A program made the position numbers and the translations under genes. Below are positions 7,816 through 17,306 of a DNA stretch of 64,000 bases, one piece after another; position 1 is the first letter of the stretch; each line of letters opens with the position of its first letter. The notes under the pieces are model-generated. The model was not told where the DNA came from, did not search any database, and worked only from the letters and a program-made list of their open reading frames with translations. The DNA is from JABJAG01 sp965222215 (GTDB taxonomy: Bacteria; Pseudomonadota; Alphaproteobacteria; UBA6615): positions 3,720,001-3,784,000 of the forward strand of contig OZ244931.1 in NCBI GenBank assembly GCA_965222215.1. Reading direction: 5' to 3'.

Positions 7816-9051
7816 ATGCCCGCCGCCACCCGACATATTCCCGCCGCCGCCATTCTTGCGCCGGTCGGCCTGCTGATGCTGCCCCTGTCGACGGTCCAGC
7901 CGCTCTGGATCGCCATCCTTGCGGCGGCGGCGGCCCTGGGCGCGCTTGCCGCATCGGTGCTGGATCGCCGCTGGCCGGCCACGGCCGGCTGGCTGCCCTG
8001 GCTTCTCGCGGCGATCGTCGTTTGGGGCGCGGCAAGCGCCATCTGGTCCGTCGACCCGGAACGCTCGCTTCACCAGGCCGCGCGACTGGCGCTCATCGCC
8101 ATCGGCGCGTTGTTCCTGCTCACGCAAGTCCGCGACCTTGACGACGCGAACCGCGCGCGCATCGGGACATTTGTGCTGACCGGGACCGCGGCCGGCATCT
8201 GTTTCATCGCGTTCGAGGTGTTGACCGGCGGGGCCTTCCACGGTGCGCTCAACGACTTCGAGGAAGACCCGGTCAAGAACCTCTTCCACCTCAACCGGGC
8301 TTCCAGCGTCGCGGCCATCATCGTGTGGGTGGCGTTGATTCCGCTCTGGCGACGCCAGGGGCCGGCGCTCGCGATCGGCGCTGTCGTCGTCGTGTTCCTG
8401 GCACTGCAACGGCTCCAGCCGGATACATCGCTGCTGGCCATGATCGCCGGCGGCGGGTTCTTCGTTATCGGCTGGGCCGCGCCGCGCATCGCCGCCGCGC
8501 TCCTGGCCGGCGGCCTCATCCTGTTCACGGCCGCGGCGCCCTTCCTGTCGCGGATCAGCGACTGGGCCACGGCATCGTTGACCCAGATGGGGCTCGCCGA
8601 GTTCTCGCTGTCCCATCGCCTCGCGATCTGGGACTTCGCCTCCGAACGGGCGGCCCTCCGTCCCCTGTTCGGCTGGGGTCTCGACACGTCGCGCAGTATC
8701 GGTTCGGGCGCCGTCGTCGGCGTGAAGGACTCGCCGGAGCTTTCAGCGCGCGCCGCGGATGCCCTGCCGCTTCACCCGCACAACGCGGTCCTGCAGATCT
8801 GGCTCGAACTGGGCCTGACGGGAACCGTACTGGTGATCGCCCTCTTCGCATTTGCCGTTTGGGCGATTGCCACGCGCATCCGCGAGCCGCTTGGCCGCGC
8901 GGCGGCGTTCGCCATGACGGCCTCCGCGCTCGTGATCGCCCAACTCAGTTTCGGTATCTGGCAGGGTTGGTGGCTGTCCTGCCTCTGGCTGTGCAGCCTG
9001 CTGCTGCTGGCGCTGGTGGACTGGCGGCGCGAACCCCGGGCCGGCGCCTGA
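7816..9051 (+). CDS. O-antigen ligase/polymerase family membrane protein
   Basis: A 411-residue polytopic membrane protein with about ten to twelve hydrophobic segments. It has the late periplasmic-loop motif HPHNAVLQIWLELGLTG that marks the Wzy_C/WaaL family. Such proteins polymerise or ligate undecaprenyl-linked glycans on the periplasmic side. The ATG at 7816 is preferred: an in-frame TTG nine codons earlier lies in the T-run of the terminator. It is followed after three bases by the WecA-like gene, so the two are probably co-transcribed. Whether it acts as ligase or as polymerase cannot be settled. Confidence 0.8.
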   Translation: MPAATRHIPAAAILAPVGLLMLPLSTVQPLWIAILAAAAALGALAASVLDRRWPATAGWLPWLLAAIVVWGAASAIWSVDPERSLHQAARLALIAIGALFLLTQVRDLDDANRARIGTFVLTGTAAGICFIAFEVLTGGAFHGALNDFEEDPVKNLFHLNRASSVAAIIVWVALIPLWRRQGPALAIGAVVVVFLALQRLQPDTSLLAMIAGGGFFVIGWAAPRIAAALLAGGLILFTAAAPFLSRISDWATASLTQMGLAEFSLSHRLAIWDFASERAALRPLFGWGLDTSRSIGSGAVVGVKDSPELSARAADALPLHPHNAVLQIWLELGLTGTVLVIALFAFAVWAIATRIREPLGRAAAFAMTASALVIAQLSFGIWQGWWLSCLWLCSLLLLALVDWRREPRAGA

Positions 9052-9054
9052 ACC

Positions 9055-10089
9055 ATGCCGATGCTCGTTGCCACCCTGATCCTCGCGGCGCTGACCGGCG
9101 CCGCAAGCGGCATCCTCGTTGCGCTGGTGCGCCGCGAACTGTTGCGCCGGGATATCCTCGACCGGCCCAACGAGCGCAGCTCTCATGACACGCCGACGCC
9201 ACGCGGCGGCGGCATCGGCCTGCTCGCCGCCCTGTTGCCGATGTGGCTGGTCGCCAACCTGGTATTGCCCGGCACCACGACCGCTTGGGCGGACTGGCTC
9301 ATGCCGGTCGGCGCCCTGCTCCTCGCCGGCGTATCGTGGATCGACGACCTGAAGACGCTCGGCCCCCTCCCGCGCCTCGCGGCGCAGTTTGTCGCAGCCA
9401 TCGCAGCTGTGCTCCTGCTGCCCGGGCTCGTCTTCCAGGGGCTGGTGCCCGCATGGCTGGATACGACCCTCGCGGTGATCGGCCTGGTGTGGTTCGTGAA
9501 CCTGTTCAACTTCATGGACGGCATCGACGGCATCAGCGCGATGGAGACCCTCGGCATCTGCGCCGGGCTTTTCCTGATCGGCTTCCTTCTCTCCGCGGCG
9601 CCGACGACGCTGGACGCCCTTCCGCTCCTCATCGCCGGCGCGACCGCCGGGTTCCTGATCTGGAACTGGCATCCCGCGAAAATTTTTCTCGGCGATATCG
9701 GCAGCGTGCCCCTCGGCTTCCTGCTCGGCTGGCTGCTGCTCGCCCTCGCGGCACGGGGAGAGTGGGAGGCCGCCCTCATGCTGCCGCTGTACTACCTGGC
9801 GGACGCCACGCTCACGCTGCTGCGGCGACTCGCAAGGGGCGAGAAGGTCTGGCGGGCCCACCGCGAACATTATTACCAGCAGGCCGTCCAGAACGGCCGC
9901 AGCCACGCCCGCGTCAGCGCGGCCGTGGGGACGACCAACCTGGCCCTGATCGCCCTGTCGCTGGCCGCCGCCGCCACCCCCGACGGAATTTTCCTGACCC
10001 CCCTGCTGCTGGGAGCCGCCGCCGTGATCGTGGTGGGTTTGCTGTCCTGGATGCACTGGAAACCGGAGCTCCGTTCGCCATCGCACTAG
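9055..10089 (+). CDS. WecA/WbpL-type undecaprenyl-phosphate sugar-1-phosphate transferase
   Basis: A 344-residue integral membrane enzyme of the MraY/WecA/TagO family with ten or so membrane segments. Diagnostic motifs are DRPNERSSHDTPTPRGGG at the first cytoplasmic loop, the SWIDDLKTL aspartates, NLFNFMDGIDGI, FLGDIGSVPLGF and HREHYYQQ. These enzymes transfer HexNAc-1-phosphate from UDP-sugar to undecaprenyl phosphate and start glycan assembly. WbpL is the closest functional match given the WbpM-, B-, D-, E- and I-like neighbours. Confidence 0.87.
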   Translation: MPMLVATLILAALTGAASGILVALVRRELLRRDILDRPNERSSHDTPTPRGGGIGLLAALLPMWLVANLVLPGTTTAWADWLMPVGALLLAGVSWIDDLKTLGPLPRLAAQFVAAIAAVLLLPGLVFQGLVPAWLDTTLAVIGLVWFVNLFNFMDGIDGISAMETLGICAGLFLIGFLLSAAPTTLDALPLLIAGATAGFLIWNWHPAKIFLGDIGSVPLGFLLGWLLLALAARGEWEAALMLPLYYLADATLTLLRRLARGEKVWRAHREHYYQQAVQNGRSHARVSAAVGTTNLALIALSLAAAATPDGIFLTPLLLGAAAVIVVGLLSWMHWKPELRSPSH

Positions 10090-10135
10090 TCCCGGGGTAT
10101 CTGGATGGTTCGGGGCTTTTCGCCGTCCAGCTTAG

Positions 10136-10144
10136 TGGTATAAG
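10136..10144 (+). promoter_or_regulatory. Possible extended -10 promoter (TGGTATAAG)
   Basis: A TGN-TATAAG extended -10 lies about 27 bp before the dehydratase start in an 81-bp gap. No convincing -35 box is present, so this is weak support for an independent promoter. Confidence 0.3.
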
Positions 10145-10170
10145 CGGGCGATGAACGGGGCGAACCGCGA

Positions 10171-12087
10171 ATGCGCGTAAATCTTCGGCTCAGCCGGGCG
10201 AAAATCGCCTATGCACACGACATTTTCATGGCAGCCGTGTCGCTGCCGCTGTCGTTGTGGCTGCGCATGGGTTCGACCATCGAATCGGTGCCGGAAAGCT
10301 TTATTTTGCAGAGCACGGCGCTGTTCGCGGTGACCGCCGCGGCGGTGTTCTGGCCGATGGGCCTCTACCGGGGCATCTGGCGCTACGCGTCGATGAACGA
10401 CCTCATCCAGATCACCAAGGCCGTGAGCCTGGCGGTCCTGATCTTCCTGCCGATCCTGTTCGTGACCTCGCGCGCCGAATTCCTGCCCCGCTCGCTGCCG
10501 ATCATCAACTGGTTCGTGTTGATGGCGCTGCTCGGCGGCCCGCGCTTTCTGTACCGGCTGCTCAAGGACCGCCATTTCGAGCTGACCCCCGACGCCAGCG
10601 CCAAGCCGGGTGTGCCGGTGCTGCTGGTGGGCGCGGGCGACGAAGCCGAGGCCTTCATTCGCGATATCGCGCGCCAGCCCGGCGCCGCCTACCGGATCGT
10701 GGGCCTGCTCGACGAGAAGGGGCGCCGTGTCGGAAGGCAGATCCGCAACATTCCCGTGCTGGGCACGCCGGACGACCTGCCCGCCGTCATGCGGCGGCTC
10801 GCCCTGCGCGGCGAGCGTCCGCAACGCCTGATCGTCACCAAGCGCGGGCTCGACCCCGCCTTCATGCGCGGCCTGCTCGACAGCGCCGAGACCTACGGCA
10901 TGTCCATGGCGCGCCTGCCGCGCCTGACCGAGTTTCAATCGGGCATCGTCGAGGCCATTGAGGTCAAACCCGTGGCGGTCGAAGACCTGCTCGGCCGGCC
11001 GCAGGCCGTGCTCGACCGCCCGGCGATGGAACAGCTCATCCGGGACCGCCGCGTGCTGGTGACCGGCGCGGGCGGCACCATCGGCAGCGAACTGGTGCGC
11101 CAGATCGCGGCGCTGAAGCCCGCCCGGCTCGATCTCGTCGACAACTCCGAGTTCAACCTCTACGCCATCGACCTGGAGATGGACGAGGCCGACGAAGGCC
11201 CCGACCACCATGCGCACCTGGCCGACGTGCGCGACCGCAACGCCATGGCGGCGACCTTCGCCGACGCGCGACCCGACCTTGTTTTCCATGCCGCCGCGCT
11301 GAAGCACGTCCCGATCGTGGAAACCCATGTCGCCGAAGGCGTGATGACCAACGTCGGCGGCTCGCGCATCGTCGCGGACCTGTGCCGCGAGACCGGCACC
11401 TCGACGATGGTGCTGATCTCCACCGACAAGGCCGTCAACCCGACCAGTGCGATGGGCGCGACTAAACGCGTCGCCGAAAGCTACTGCCAGGCCCTCGACC
11501 GGGCGCGCGACGAGGACGGCTGCCGCTTCGTGACCGTGCGCTTCGGCAACGTGCTCGGCTCCACCGGGTCCGTGGTGCCGCTGTTCGAGCGCCAGCTCGC
11601 CGCCGGCGGCCCGCTGACCGTCACCCACAAGGATATCACCCGCTACTTCATGACGACGCGCGAAGCCGTCGAGCTGGTGCTGCAGGCATCGGTTCTCGGG
11701 TCGAGCGAGGCAGTGCCGGCCGGGGGTATCTTTGTCCTCGACATGGGCGAGCCGGTCCGCATTCTCGACCTGGCCGAGCAGATGATCCGGCTCGCCGGCA
11801 AGCGCCCCTACGAAGACGTGGATATCCGGTTCGTCGGTCTGCGGCCGGGCGAGAAGCTGCACGAGGAACTGTTCCACGACGCCGAAAGCCTGACCCCGAC
11901 CGACAACGCCGCGATCCAGCTTGCCAATCCGCGCGCCGCCGACCATGGCGTACTCGAGCGCGCGATCGACGAAATCACCGCGGCGGCGCGCGACGGCAAC
12001 AACGATACCTGCCGCGCGCAACTCGCCCATCTCGTACCCGAATTCCATTCCGATACGCCGCACGCCCACCCGGCGGCGGCCAAGTAG
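10171..12087 (+). CDS. wbpM: Membrane nucleotide-sugar 4,6-dehydratase, WbpM/CapD type
   Basis: A 638-residue protein with four N-terminal membrane helices (about residues 12-125), a first Rossmann-like domain (VLLVGAGDEAEAF), and a C-terminal SDR domain with VTGAGGTIGSELVRQ. The catalytic region reads STDKAVNP (T418) then M428-G-A-T-K432. Methionine thus replaces the usual tyrosine, the SMK variant known from WbpM, which makes UDP-4-keto-6-deoxy-GlcNAc. The product would feed QuiNAc or FucNAc synthesis, matching a WbpL-like initiating enzyme just upstream. It is on the same strand and close to both membrane enzymes of the locus. Confidence 0.88.
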   Translation: MRVNLRLSRAKIAYAHDIFMAAVSLPLSLWLRMGSTIESVPESFILQSTALFAVTAAAVFWPMGLYRGIWRYASMNDLIQITKAVSLAVLIFLPILFVTSRAEFLPRSLPIINWFVLMALLGGPRFLYRLLKDRHFELTPDASAKPGVPVLLVGAGDEAEAFIRDIARQPGAAYRIVGLLDEKGRRVGRQIRNIPVLGTPDDLPAVMRRLALRGERPQRLIVTKRGLDPAFMRGLLDSAETYGMSMARLPRLTEFQSGIVEAIEVKPVAVEDLLGRPQAVLDRPAMEQLIRDRRVLVTGAGGTIGSELVRQIAALKPARLDLVDNSEFNLYAIDLEMDEADEGPDHHAHLADVRDRNAMAATFADARPDLVFHAAALKHVPIVETHVAEGVMTNVGGSRIVADLCRETGTSTMVLISTDKAVNPTSAMGATKRVAESYCQALDRARDEDGCRFVTVRFGNVLGSTGSVVPLFERQLAAGGPLTVTHKDITRYFMTTREAVELVLQASVLGSSEAVPAGGIFVLDMGEPVRILDLAEQMIRLAGKRPYEDVDIRFVGLRPGEKLHEELFHDAESLTPTDNAAIQLANPRAADHGVLERAIDEITAAARDGNNDTCRAQLAHLVPEFHSDTPHAHPAAAK

Positions 12088-12144
12088 CATTCCGCCTGGC
12101 CCCGGAAGACATCAACCCAGGACTTACGAAGGACGATCCCACCG

Positions 12145-13731
12145 GTGCCCAACAATGCAGACGCGCAGATCACGCGCGCGATCATCTCCGTTTCCGACAA
12201 GGCGGGGCTGACGGACCTCGGCGCGGCGCTTGCCCGCCACGACATCGAAATCCTTTCCACCGGCGGCTCCGCGAAGGCGCTCGCCGGCGCCGGCGTGCCG
12301 GTCACGGAAGTCGCCGACCACACGGGCTTTCCCGAAATCATGGACGGGCGGGTCAAAACCCTCCACCCGAAGATCCATGGCGGCATCCTTGCCCGGCGCG
12401 ACCATGACGAGGACCGCGCCGCGATGGAGGCGCACGACATCGGGGCCATCGACCTGATCGTCATCAACCTCTACCCGTTCGAGGGCACGGTCGCGTCCGG
12501 CGCGGACTATGACGATTGCGTCGAGAATATCGACATCGGCGGCCCGGCGATGATCCGCGCCGCCGCGAAAAATCACGCCCATGTGGCCGTCGTCACGGAC
12601 CCGTCGGACTATGACGAGATCATCGCCGCGCTCGACGCGAGCGGCGGCAAGTTGTCCGCCGAATTCCGCCGCCGGCTCGCGGCCAAGGCCTATGCGCGCA
12701 CCGCCGCCTATGACGGGGCCATCACGGCCTGGCTGTCCGGCGAGCTGGGCGAGGACTTTGCCGAGACCCACGTGGTCTCGGGGCGTCTGGACAGCGTGCT
12801 GCGGTACGGCGAAAACCCGCACCAGACCGCCGCGCTCTATGTCGGCGGCGCGCCGCGCCCCGGCGTGGCCACGGCGGAGCAGGTGCAGGGCAAGGCGCTC
12901 AGCTACAACAACCTCGGCGACGCCGACGCCGCCTTCGAACTGGCGGCCGAACTCGACACCCCGGCCATCGCCATCATCAAGCATGCCAACCCGTGCGGCG
13001 TGGCGACCGCCGACGACCTGGTCGAGGCGTACCGGGCCGCACGCAAGTGCGATCCCGTCAGCGCCTTCGGCGGGATCGTCGCCGCCAACCGGCCCCTGAC
13101 CGGGCCGCTCGCCGAGGCGATCACCGAGATCTTCACCGAGGTGGTCATCGCGCCCGACGCCGATTCTGACGCCCGCGCGGTCTTCGCCGGCAAGGAAAAC
13201 CTCCGCCTGCTGCTGACCGGCGACATGCCGGACCCGCTGGCGGCGGGCCGCTACATCAAGCCGCTCGCGGGCGGGTTCCTGCTGCAGGACCGCGACGCGG
13301 GCCATATCACGGCGGGCGACCTGAAGGTCGTCACCAAGCGCCAGCCGAGCGAAGCAGAGATCGCGGACATGCTGTTCGCCTTCACCGTCGGCAAGCATGT
13401 GAAGTCCAACACCATCGTCTACGCCAAAAACGGCGCAACCGTCGGAATGGGCGCGGGCCAGATGAGCCGCGTCGACGCCGCGCGCATCGCCGCGCACAAG
13501 TCGAAGGAAGCCGCCGAGGCCGCCGGCGAGGCCGAACCGCTGACGTCCGGCTCCGTCGCCGCGTCCGACGCGTTCTTCCCCTTCCCGGACGGGCTTCTCA
13601 CAACCATCGAGGCCGGCGCGACCGCCGTCATTCAGCCGGGCGGCTCGGTGCGCGACGACGAAGTCATCGCCGCGGCCGACGAGGCAGGTATTGCGATGGT
13701 CTTCACCGGCATGCGCCATTTCCGCCACTAG
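12145..13731 (+). CDS. purH: Bifunctional AICAR formyltransferase / IMP cyclohydrolase
   Basis: A full-length (528-residue) PurH, which catalyses the last two steps of IMP synthesis in the cytosol. The N-terminal MGS-like cyclohydrolase domain has ISVSDKAGL and GGSAKAL, then HPKIHGGIL and INLYPFE. The C-terminal transformylase domain has RYGENPHQTA, QGKALSYNN and IIKHANPCGVA. The end reads AVIQPGGSVRD and MVFTGMRHFRH, which is the invariant PurH C-terminus. The GTG start has an AAGGA ribosome site 11 bases upstream. Its TAG is abutted by the GGAGG of the next gene. Confidence 0.97.
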   Translation: MPNNADAQITRAIISVSDKAGLTDLGAALARHDIEILSTGGSAKALAGAGVPVTEVADHTGFPEIMDGRVKTLHPKIHGGILARRDHDEDRAAMEAHDIGAIDLIVINLYPFEGTVASGADYDDCVENIDIGGPAMIRAAAKNHAHVAVVTDPSDYDEIIAALDASGGKLSAEFRRRLAAKAYARTAAYDGAITAWLSGELGEDFAETHVVSGRLDSVLRYGENPHQTAALYVGGAPRPGVATAEQVQGKALSYNNLGDADAAFELAAELDTPAIAIIKHANPCGVATADDLVEAYRAARKCDPVSAFGGIVAANRPLTGPLAEAITEIFTEVVIAPDADSDARAVFAGKENLRLLLTGDMPDPLAAGRYIKPLAGGFLLQDRDAGHITAGDLKVVTKRQPSEAEIADMLFAFTVGKHVKSNTIVYAKNGATVGMGAGQMSRVDAARIAAHKSKEAAEAAGEAEPLTSGSVAASDAFFPFPDGLLTTIEAGATAVIQPGGSVRDDEVIAAADEAGIAMVFTGMRHFRH

Positions 13732-13741
13732 GAGGCATCCC

Positions 13742-14065
13742 ATGATCGTCACCACAACGGGCAGCGTGGAGGGCCGCGCGATCGCCGAGTATCTGGGCGT
13801 GTGCGCCGGCCAGGCCGTGGTCGGCGCCAACATCGTGCGCGACGTCTTCGCCTCGGTGCGCGATGTGGTCGGCGGCCGGTCGGGCAGCTACCAGAAAGTG
13901 CTGGCCTCGGCCCGTGACGGCGCCATGGAGGACATCGAGGCCGAGGCGGCCGCGCTGGGCGCCGACGCCATCGTCGGGGTCTCGCTGGACTATGAGGTGG
14001 TCGGCGAAAAAGGCTCGATGCTGATGGTCGTCGCCACCGGCACCGCGGTGAAACTGGCGGGCTAG
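13742..14065 (+). CDS. YbjQ/UPF0145 family protein
   Basis: A 107-residue heavy-metal-binding-like protein of the YbjQ family (MIVTTTGSVEG, DVFASVRDVVGGRSGSY, AIVGVSLDYE). Family members form pentameric rings; the role is not established. The ATG was chosen because TAGGAGGC lies 7 bases upstream and because the family begins MI-TT. The gene follows purH by ten bases. Its TAG shares the tetranucleotide CTAG with the stop of the converging MFS gene. Confidence 0.85.
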   Translation: MIVTTTGSVEGRAIAEYLGVCAGQAVVGANIVRDVFASVRDVVGGRSGSYQKVLASARDGAMEDIEAEAAALGADAIVGVSLDYEVVGEKGSMLMVVATGTAVKLAG

Positions 14066-15384
14066 CCGCGCGGTTCGGGCGGCACGTCCTTCACGCAGAT
14101 CCAGAGCAGCACGCCGCCGACGATCAGGAACGGCAGGACTGTCGCCATGCCCCAGCGCTGGCTGCCCGTGAGCGCCGTCACCAGCGCCACCAGCCACGGC
14201 CCCATGAAGGCCGTGACCTTGCCGGACAACGCGTACAGCCCGAACATCTCGCTTTCGGTGCCGGGCGGGATGATCCGCGCCATCAGCGAGCGGCTGGCCG
14301 CCTGCACCGGGCCGAAGAAAATACCGAGCATGGAGCCCAGCACGATGAAGGCGGTCTTGGATTCGACCGTCAGGAGAGGGATGCCGACGAGGATAATCCC
14401 GAGCAGGCCAATAAGAATGGTGCGCTTCGCGCCGATCCGGTCATCGATCCAGCCGAACAGAAACGCGCCCAGGCCGGCCGTGACGTTCAGGATCAGGCCG
14501 AACACGATCACTTCCTCGACGGCCATCCCGAACGTCCCCGCCGCGAACACGCCGCCGAACGCGAAGAGTGTGTTGATGCCGTCGGTGAACAGCATCCGGG
14601 CGAGCAGGTAGCGCCAGATCTGCGGATAGTCGCGGATGTTCTTCAGGGTTCCGACAAGCTCGCGGACACCGGTCCGCACCGCCTTGCCCATGGGCATGCC
14701 TTTCCCGCGCGGGTCGGGTGTCCACAGGAACAGCGGCAGGCAGAACAGGGCCAGCCAGGCCGCGACGACCGGGCCGGACATGCGCACGTTCTCCAGCGCA
14801 TCGGCCGAACCGTCCAGGCCGAAGGGCGGTGTTTCGACCTGCACGAACACGAACAGGACCAGCAGCAGCCCGCCGACGCCGCCGATATATCCCAGCCCCC
14901 ACGCCCAGCCCGAAATACGCCCAAGCCAGTGCGCCGGCACGAGGCTCGGCAACAGCGCGTTGTAGAACACCATCGACAGCTCGAACGCGACGACCGTAAG
15001 CCCCACCAGCAGCAGCAGGAGCAACGCGTTGTCGGGGCTCGGGGCGGCGAACCAGAGCAGGGCCGAACCGGCGACCATCACCGCGCTGAAGAACGCCAGC
15101 CAGGGCTTTCGCGCGCGCCCCTGGTCGGCGATCGCGCCGAGAACCGGGCTGAGCAGCGCGATCGACAGCGCCGCGATACCGGTCATGATTGCCCACATTT
15201 CCGTGGCGCGCGCCGGGTCGCCGACCACCGCCTGCGCAAAATAGGCCGGGATCACGAATGTCAGGATCACCGACGGAAAGGGCGAGTTGGCCCAGTCGTA
15301 GGAACACCAGGCGCCGACCGCGCGGCGGTCGAACGGCGGCTTCGAAGATCGCCTGGATGACGGCGGACGGGTCTCAGACGGCAT
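14062..15384 (-). CDS. MFS transporter, UMF1/Atg22-like
   Basis: A 440-residue transporter with about twelve membrane segments. The N-terminal signature AWCSYDWANSPFPSVI identifies the UMF1 (vacuole effluxer Atg22-like) family, which in bacteria exports unknown solutes, possibly amino acids. The start lies 11 bases inside the end of the upstream EamA gene, so the three minus-strand transporters form one operon (17208 down to 14062). It converges on the YbjQ gene with a 4-base overlap at the stops. Confidence 0.85.
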   Translation of the reverse strand: MPSETRPPSSRRSSKPPFDRRAVGAWCSYDWANSPFPSVILTFVIPAYFAQAVVGDPARATEMWAIMTGIAALSIALLSPVLGAIADQGRARKPWLAFFSAVMVAGSALLWFAAPSPDNALLLLLLVGLTVVAFELSMVFYNALLPSLVPAHWLGRISGWAWGLGYIGGVGGLLLVLFVFVQVETPPFGLDGSADALENVRMSGPVVAAWLALFCLPLFLWTPDPRGKGMPMGKAVRTGVRELVGTLKNIRDYPQIWRYLLARMLFTDGINTLFAFGGVFAAGTFGMAVEEVIVFGLILNVTAGLGAFLFGWIDDRIGAKRTILIGLLGIILVGIPLLTVESKTAFIVLGSMLGIFFGPVQAASRSLMARIIPPGTESEMFGLYALSGKVTAFMGPWLVALVTALTGSQRWGMATVLPFLIVGGVLLWICVKDVPPEPRG

Positions 15385-16294
15385 TCGCCGCTCCCGGTTC
15401 GCGCAGCCGCCAGTTGGTCAGCAGGATACCCCCCGCAATGCACACCAGGCCCAGCCAGACGCCCGCCGTGATCGGCTCACCCAGGATAACCGCGCCCGCG
15501 GCCAACGCGCCGACAGGGTTCATAGTCAGCCCGATGGCAACGCGCGTCGGCGTTGTGTGCCGCAGTGCCCAGAGCCAGAGAAAATACGTGAACGCGCTGC
15601 CGACGATGCCGATATAGGCAATCGCCAAAAGGCTCCCCCGGTCGAGCGGGATGTCCGCCGGACTCATCCCGCTTGCCGCGCCGATGGCGGCCAGCACGAA
15701 GACGCCGGGCACGAGGTTGCAGACAACGTAGATCAAGGGCGGGTACCGGCGGGCAAGATTGCGCGAAATCACATTGTATACGGACAGGACCGCCGATGCC
15801 GCCAGCATCAGCAGGTCTCCGCGCCAGCCGCCGGGCACCGCGCTGGCATCCTGCCAGAGCGCCAGCACCACCCCGGCGCTTGCAACCGCGACCCCCGCGA
15901 CCTTCAGAACCGTCAGGCGCTCGACCCGAAGCGAGGCCGCGATCACGAGCGTCATGAAGGGCACGGTCGACGCAAGGATCCCGCCGCGCGCGGCCGAGGT
16001 ATAGGCCAGCGACGCCGAGACCAGCCACTGGCTGACCCCGAACATCACGACCCCGAATGCGATCAGAACCCAGAGGTCGCGCCCGCGCGGCCAGCCGCGC
16101 GCGAAGATCAGCGCCAGCGGCAGCAGGACGAGCGCGCCGATGCCGAGGCGCAGCAGGGTAATCGTCAGCGGGTCGATGTCATCCGCGACAAAGCGGATCG
16201 CGCCCAGCGTGGTGCCCGCGGCGAACGGCGCCACAACTGCCGCGACCCCGGCCAGCAGCGCGAGACGTGTCGGCAATCCGCGGCCGGCGTTCAT
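15374..16294 (-). CDS. EamA (DMT superfamily) transporter 1
   Basis: A 306-residue protein with ten hydrophobic helices arranged as two EamA halves. The conserved end-of-repeat pattern YFLWLWALRHTTPTRVAIG is present. Such proteins usually export amino acids or metabolites. The ATG overlaps the stop of the upstream paralogue (ATGA). A longer open frame runs upstream but lies antisense-shifted within that paralogue and is not coding. Confidence 0.87.
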   Translation of the reverse strand: MNAGRGLPTRLALLAGVAAVVAPFAAGTTLGAIRFVADDIDPLTITLLRLGIGALVLLPLALIFARGWPRGRDLWVLIAFGVVMFGVSQWLVSASLAYTSAARGGILASTVPFMTLVIAASLRVERLTVLKVAGVAVASAGVVLALWQDASAVPGGWRGDLLMLAASAVLSVYNVISRNLARRYPPLIYVVCNLVPGVFVLAAIGAASGMSPADIPLDRGSLLAIAYIGIVGSAFTYFLWLWALRHTTPTRVAIGLTMNPVGALAAGAVILGEPITAGVWLGLVCIAGGILLTNWRLREPGAANAV

Positions 16295-17208
16295 GCGGGC
16301 AGCGGCTTGGGCCGGCGCTGCCAGTTCGTCACGGCGATGCCCGCAATGACAAGCGCGAACCCGACGAGCATGGTCACCGTGATCTGCTCGTCGAGCAGGA
16401 GCGCGCCCCAGAAAAGCGCCATCAGCGGGTTCATGGGCAGGGCCACGGCGACAAGCGTCGGGGTCGTGTTGCGCAGCGCCCAGAGCCAGAGGGTGTAGGA
16501 GATCACTGCCGCCCCGATGCCGAGATAGGCAATGGCGAACCAGCCGGTCGAGGACAGCTCCGGCGTGAACGCCGGCGCGTCCGTGGCCATCGCCACCGCG
16601 TAGAGCAGGGCCGAGCCCGGCACGACCCCCGCGACGACCGCCACCAGCGGCGACTGGTTTCGCAGCGCGCGGTTGGACCAGACGCCATAGACGGCCGTGA
16701 TCAGCGCCCCTACAAGGATCAGCCCGTCCCCGATCCACGCATCCGGCGGCGCTCCCGCATTCTGGCCCAGTGCGACAATCACCCCGAGGGTCGCGAGCAC
16801 GATGCCGGCGAGCTTCTGGCGGGTCGGCCGTTCGATCCCGAACGCCGCGGCGATCAGCAGGGTCATGAAAGGCGAGGTCGTATAGGCCAGCGCCCCGCGC
16901 GAGGACGTGGTGAACGCCAGCGCGTTGGAAAAGATCAGCTGCAGCCCGCCGAAGAACAGCGCGCCCATGATCGCCATCATCAGAAACTCGCGCCGGTTCG
17001 GCCAGCGGCGCACGATCAGCAAGGCGACCGCCGTCAACACCACCGCCGCGGTGAAGTTTCTCAGAAAGGCGATCGTGACCGGTTCGGTCTCGGTCACAAG
17101 GAACCGCATCGCCACAAAGGCCGTCCCGCCGAGCGATGTCGACAGACAGGCCGCAAGCGCGGCGAGAATGGCCAGTTTGCTGGCCGCTGAAGCGGTGTTC
17201 TGGTTCAC
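16291..17208 (-). CDS. EamA (DMT superfamily) transporter 2
   Basis: A 305-residue ten-helix EamA transporter, clearly paralogous to the next gene: compare SYTLWLWALRNTTPTLVAV with the equivalent stretch there, and VTNWQRRPKP with LTNWRLREP. Start choice is uncertain. I use the GTG at 17208 because it leaves only a short soluble lead before the first helix. A TTG at 17250 would add 14 residues, and neither has a strong ribosome site. It is first in a three-gene transporter operon. Confidence 0.82.
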   Translation of the reverse strand: MNQNTASAASKLAILAALAACLSTSLGGTAFVAMRFLVTETEPVTIAFLRNFTAAVVLTAVALLIVRRWPNRREFLMMAIMGALFFGGLQLIFSNALAFTTSSRGALAYTTSPFMTLLIAAAFGIERPTRQKLAGIVLATLGVIVALGQNAGAPPDAWIGDGLILVGALITAVYGVWSNRALRNQSPLVAVVAGVVPGSALLYAVAMATDAPAFTPELSSTGWFAIAYLGIGAAVISYTLWLWALRNTTPTLVAVALPMNPLMALFWGALLLDEQITVTMLVGFALVIAGIAVTNWQRRPKPLPA

Positions 17209-17306
17209 GGAAACCCGGTGACAAGCCCCGACCGGAGCGGACGGTCGCAAAGTCTAGCAGCGCCGCGCGCGCGGCCCCAATTCCAATATCGGGACCGAGC
17301 CCCGCG

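Noticed and set aside
12088..12144. Possible purine riboswitch before purH
   Set aside because: The 57-bp gap is too short and lacks a recognisable aptamer or terminator hairpin.
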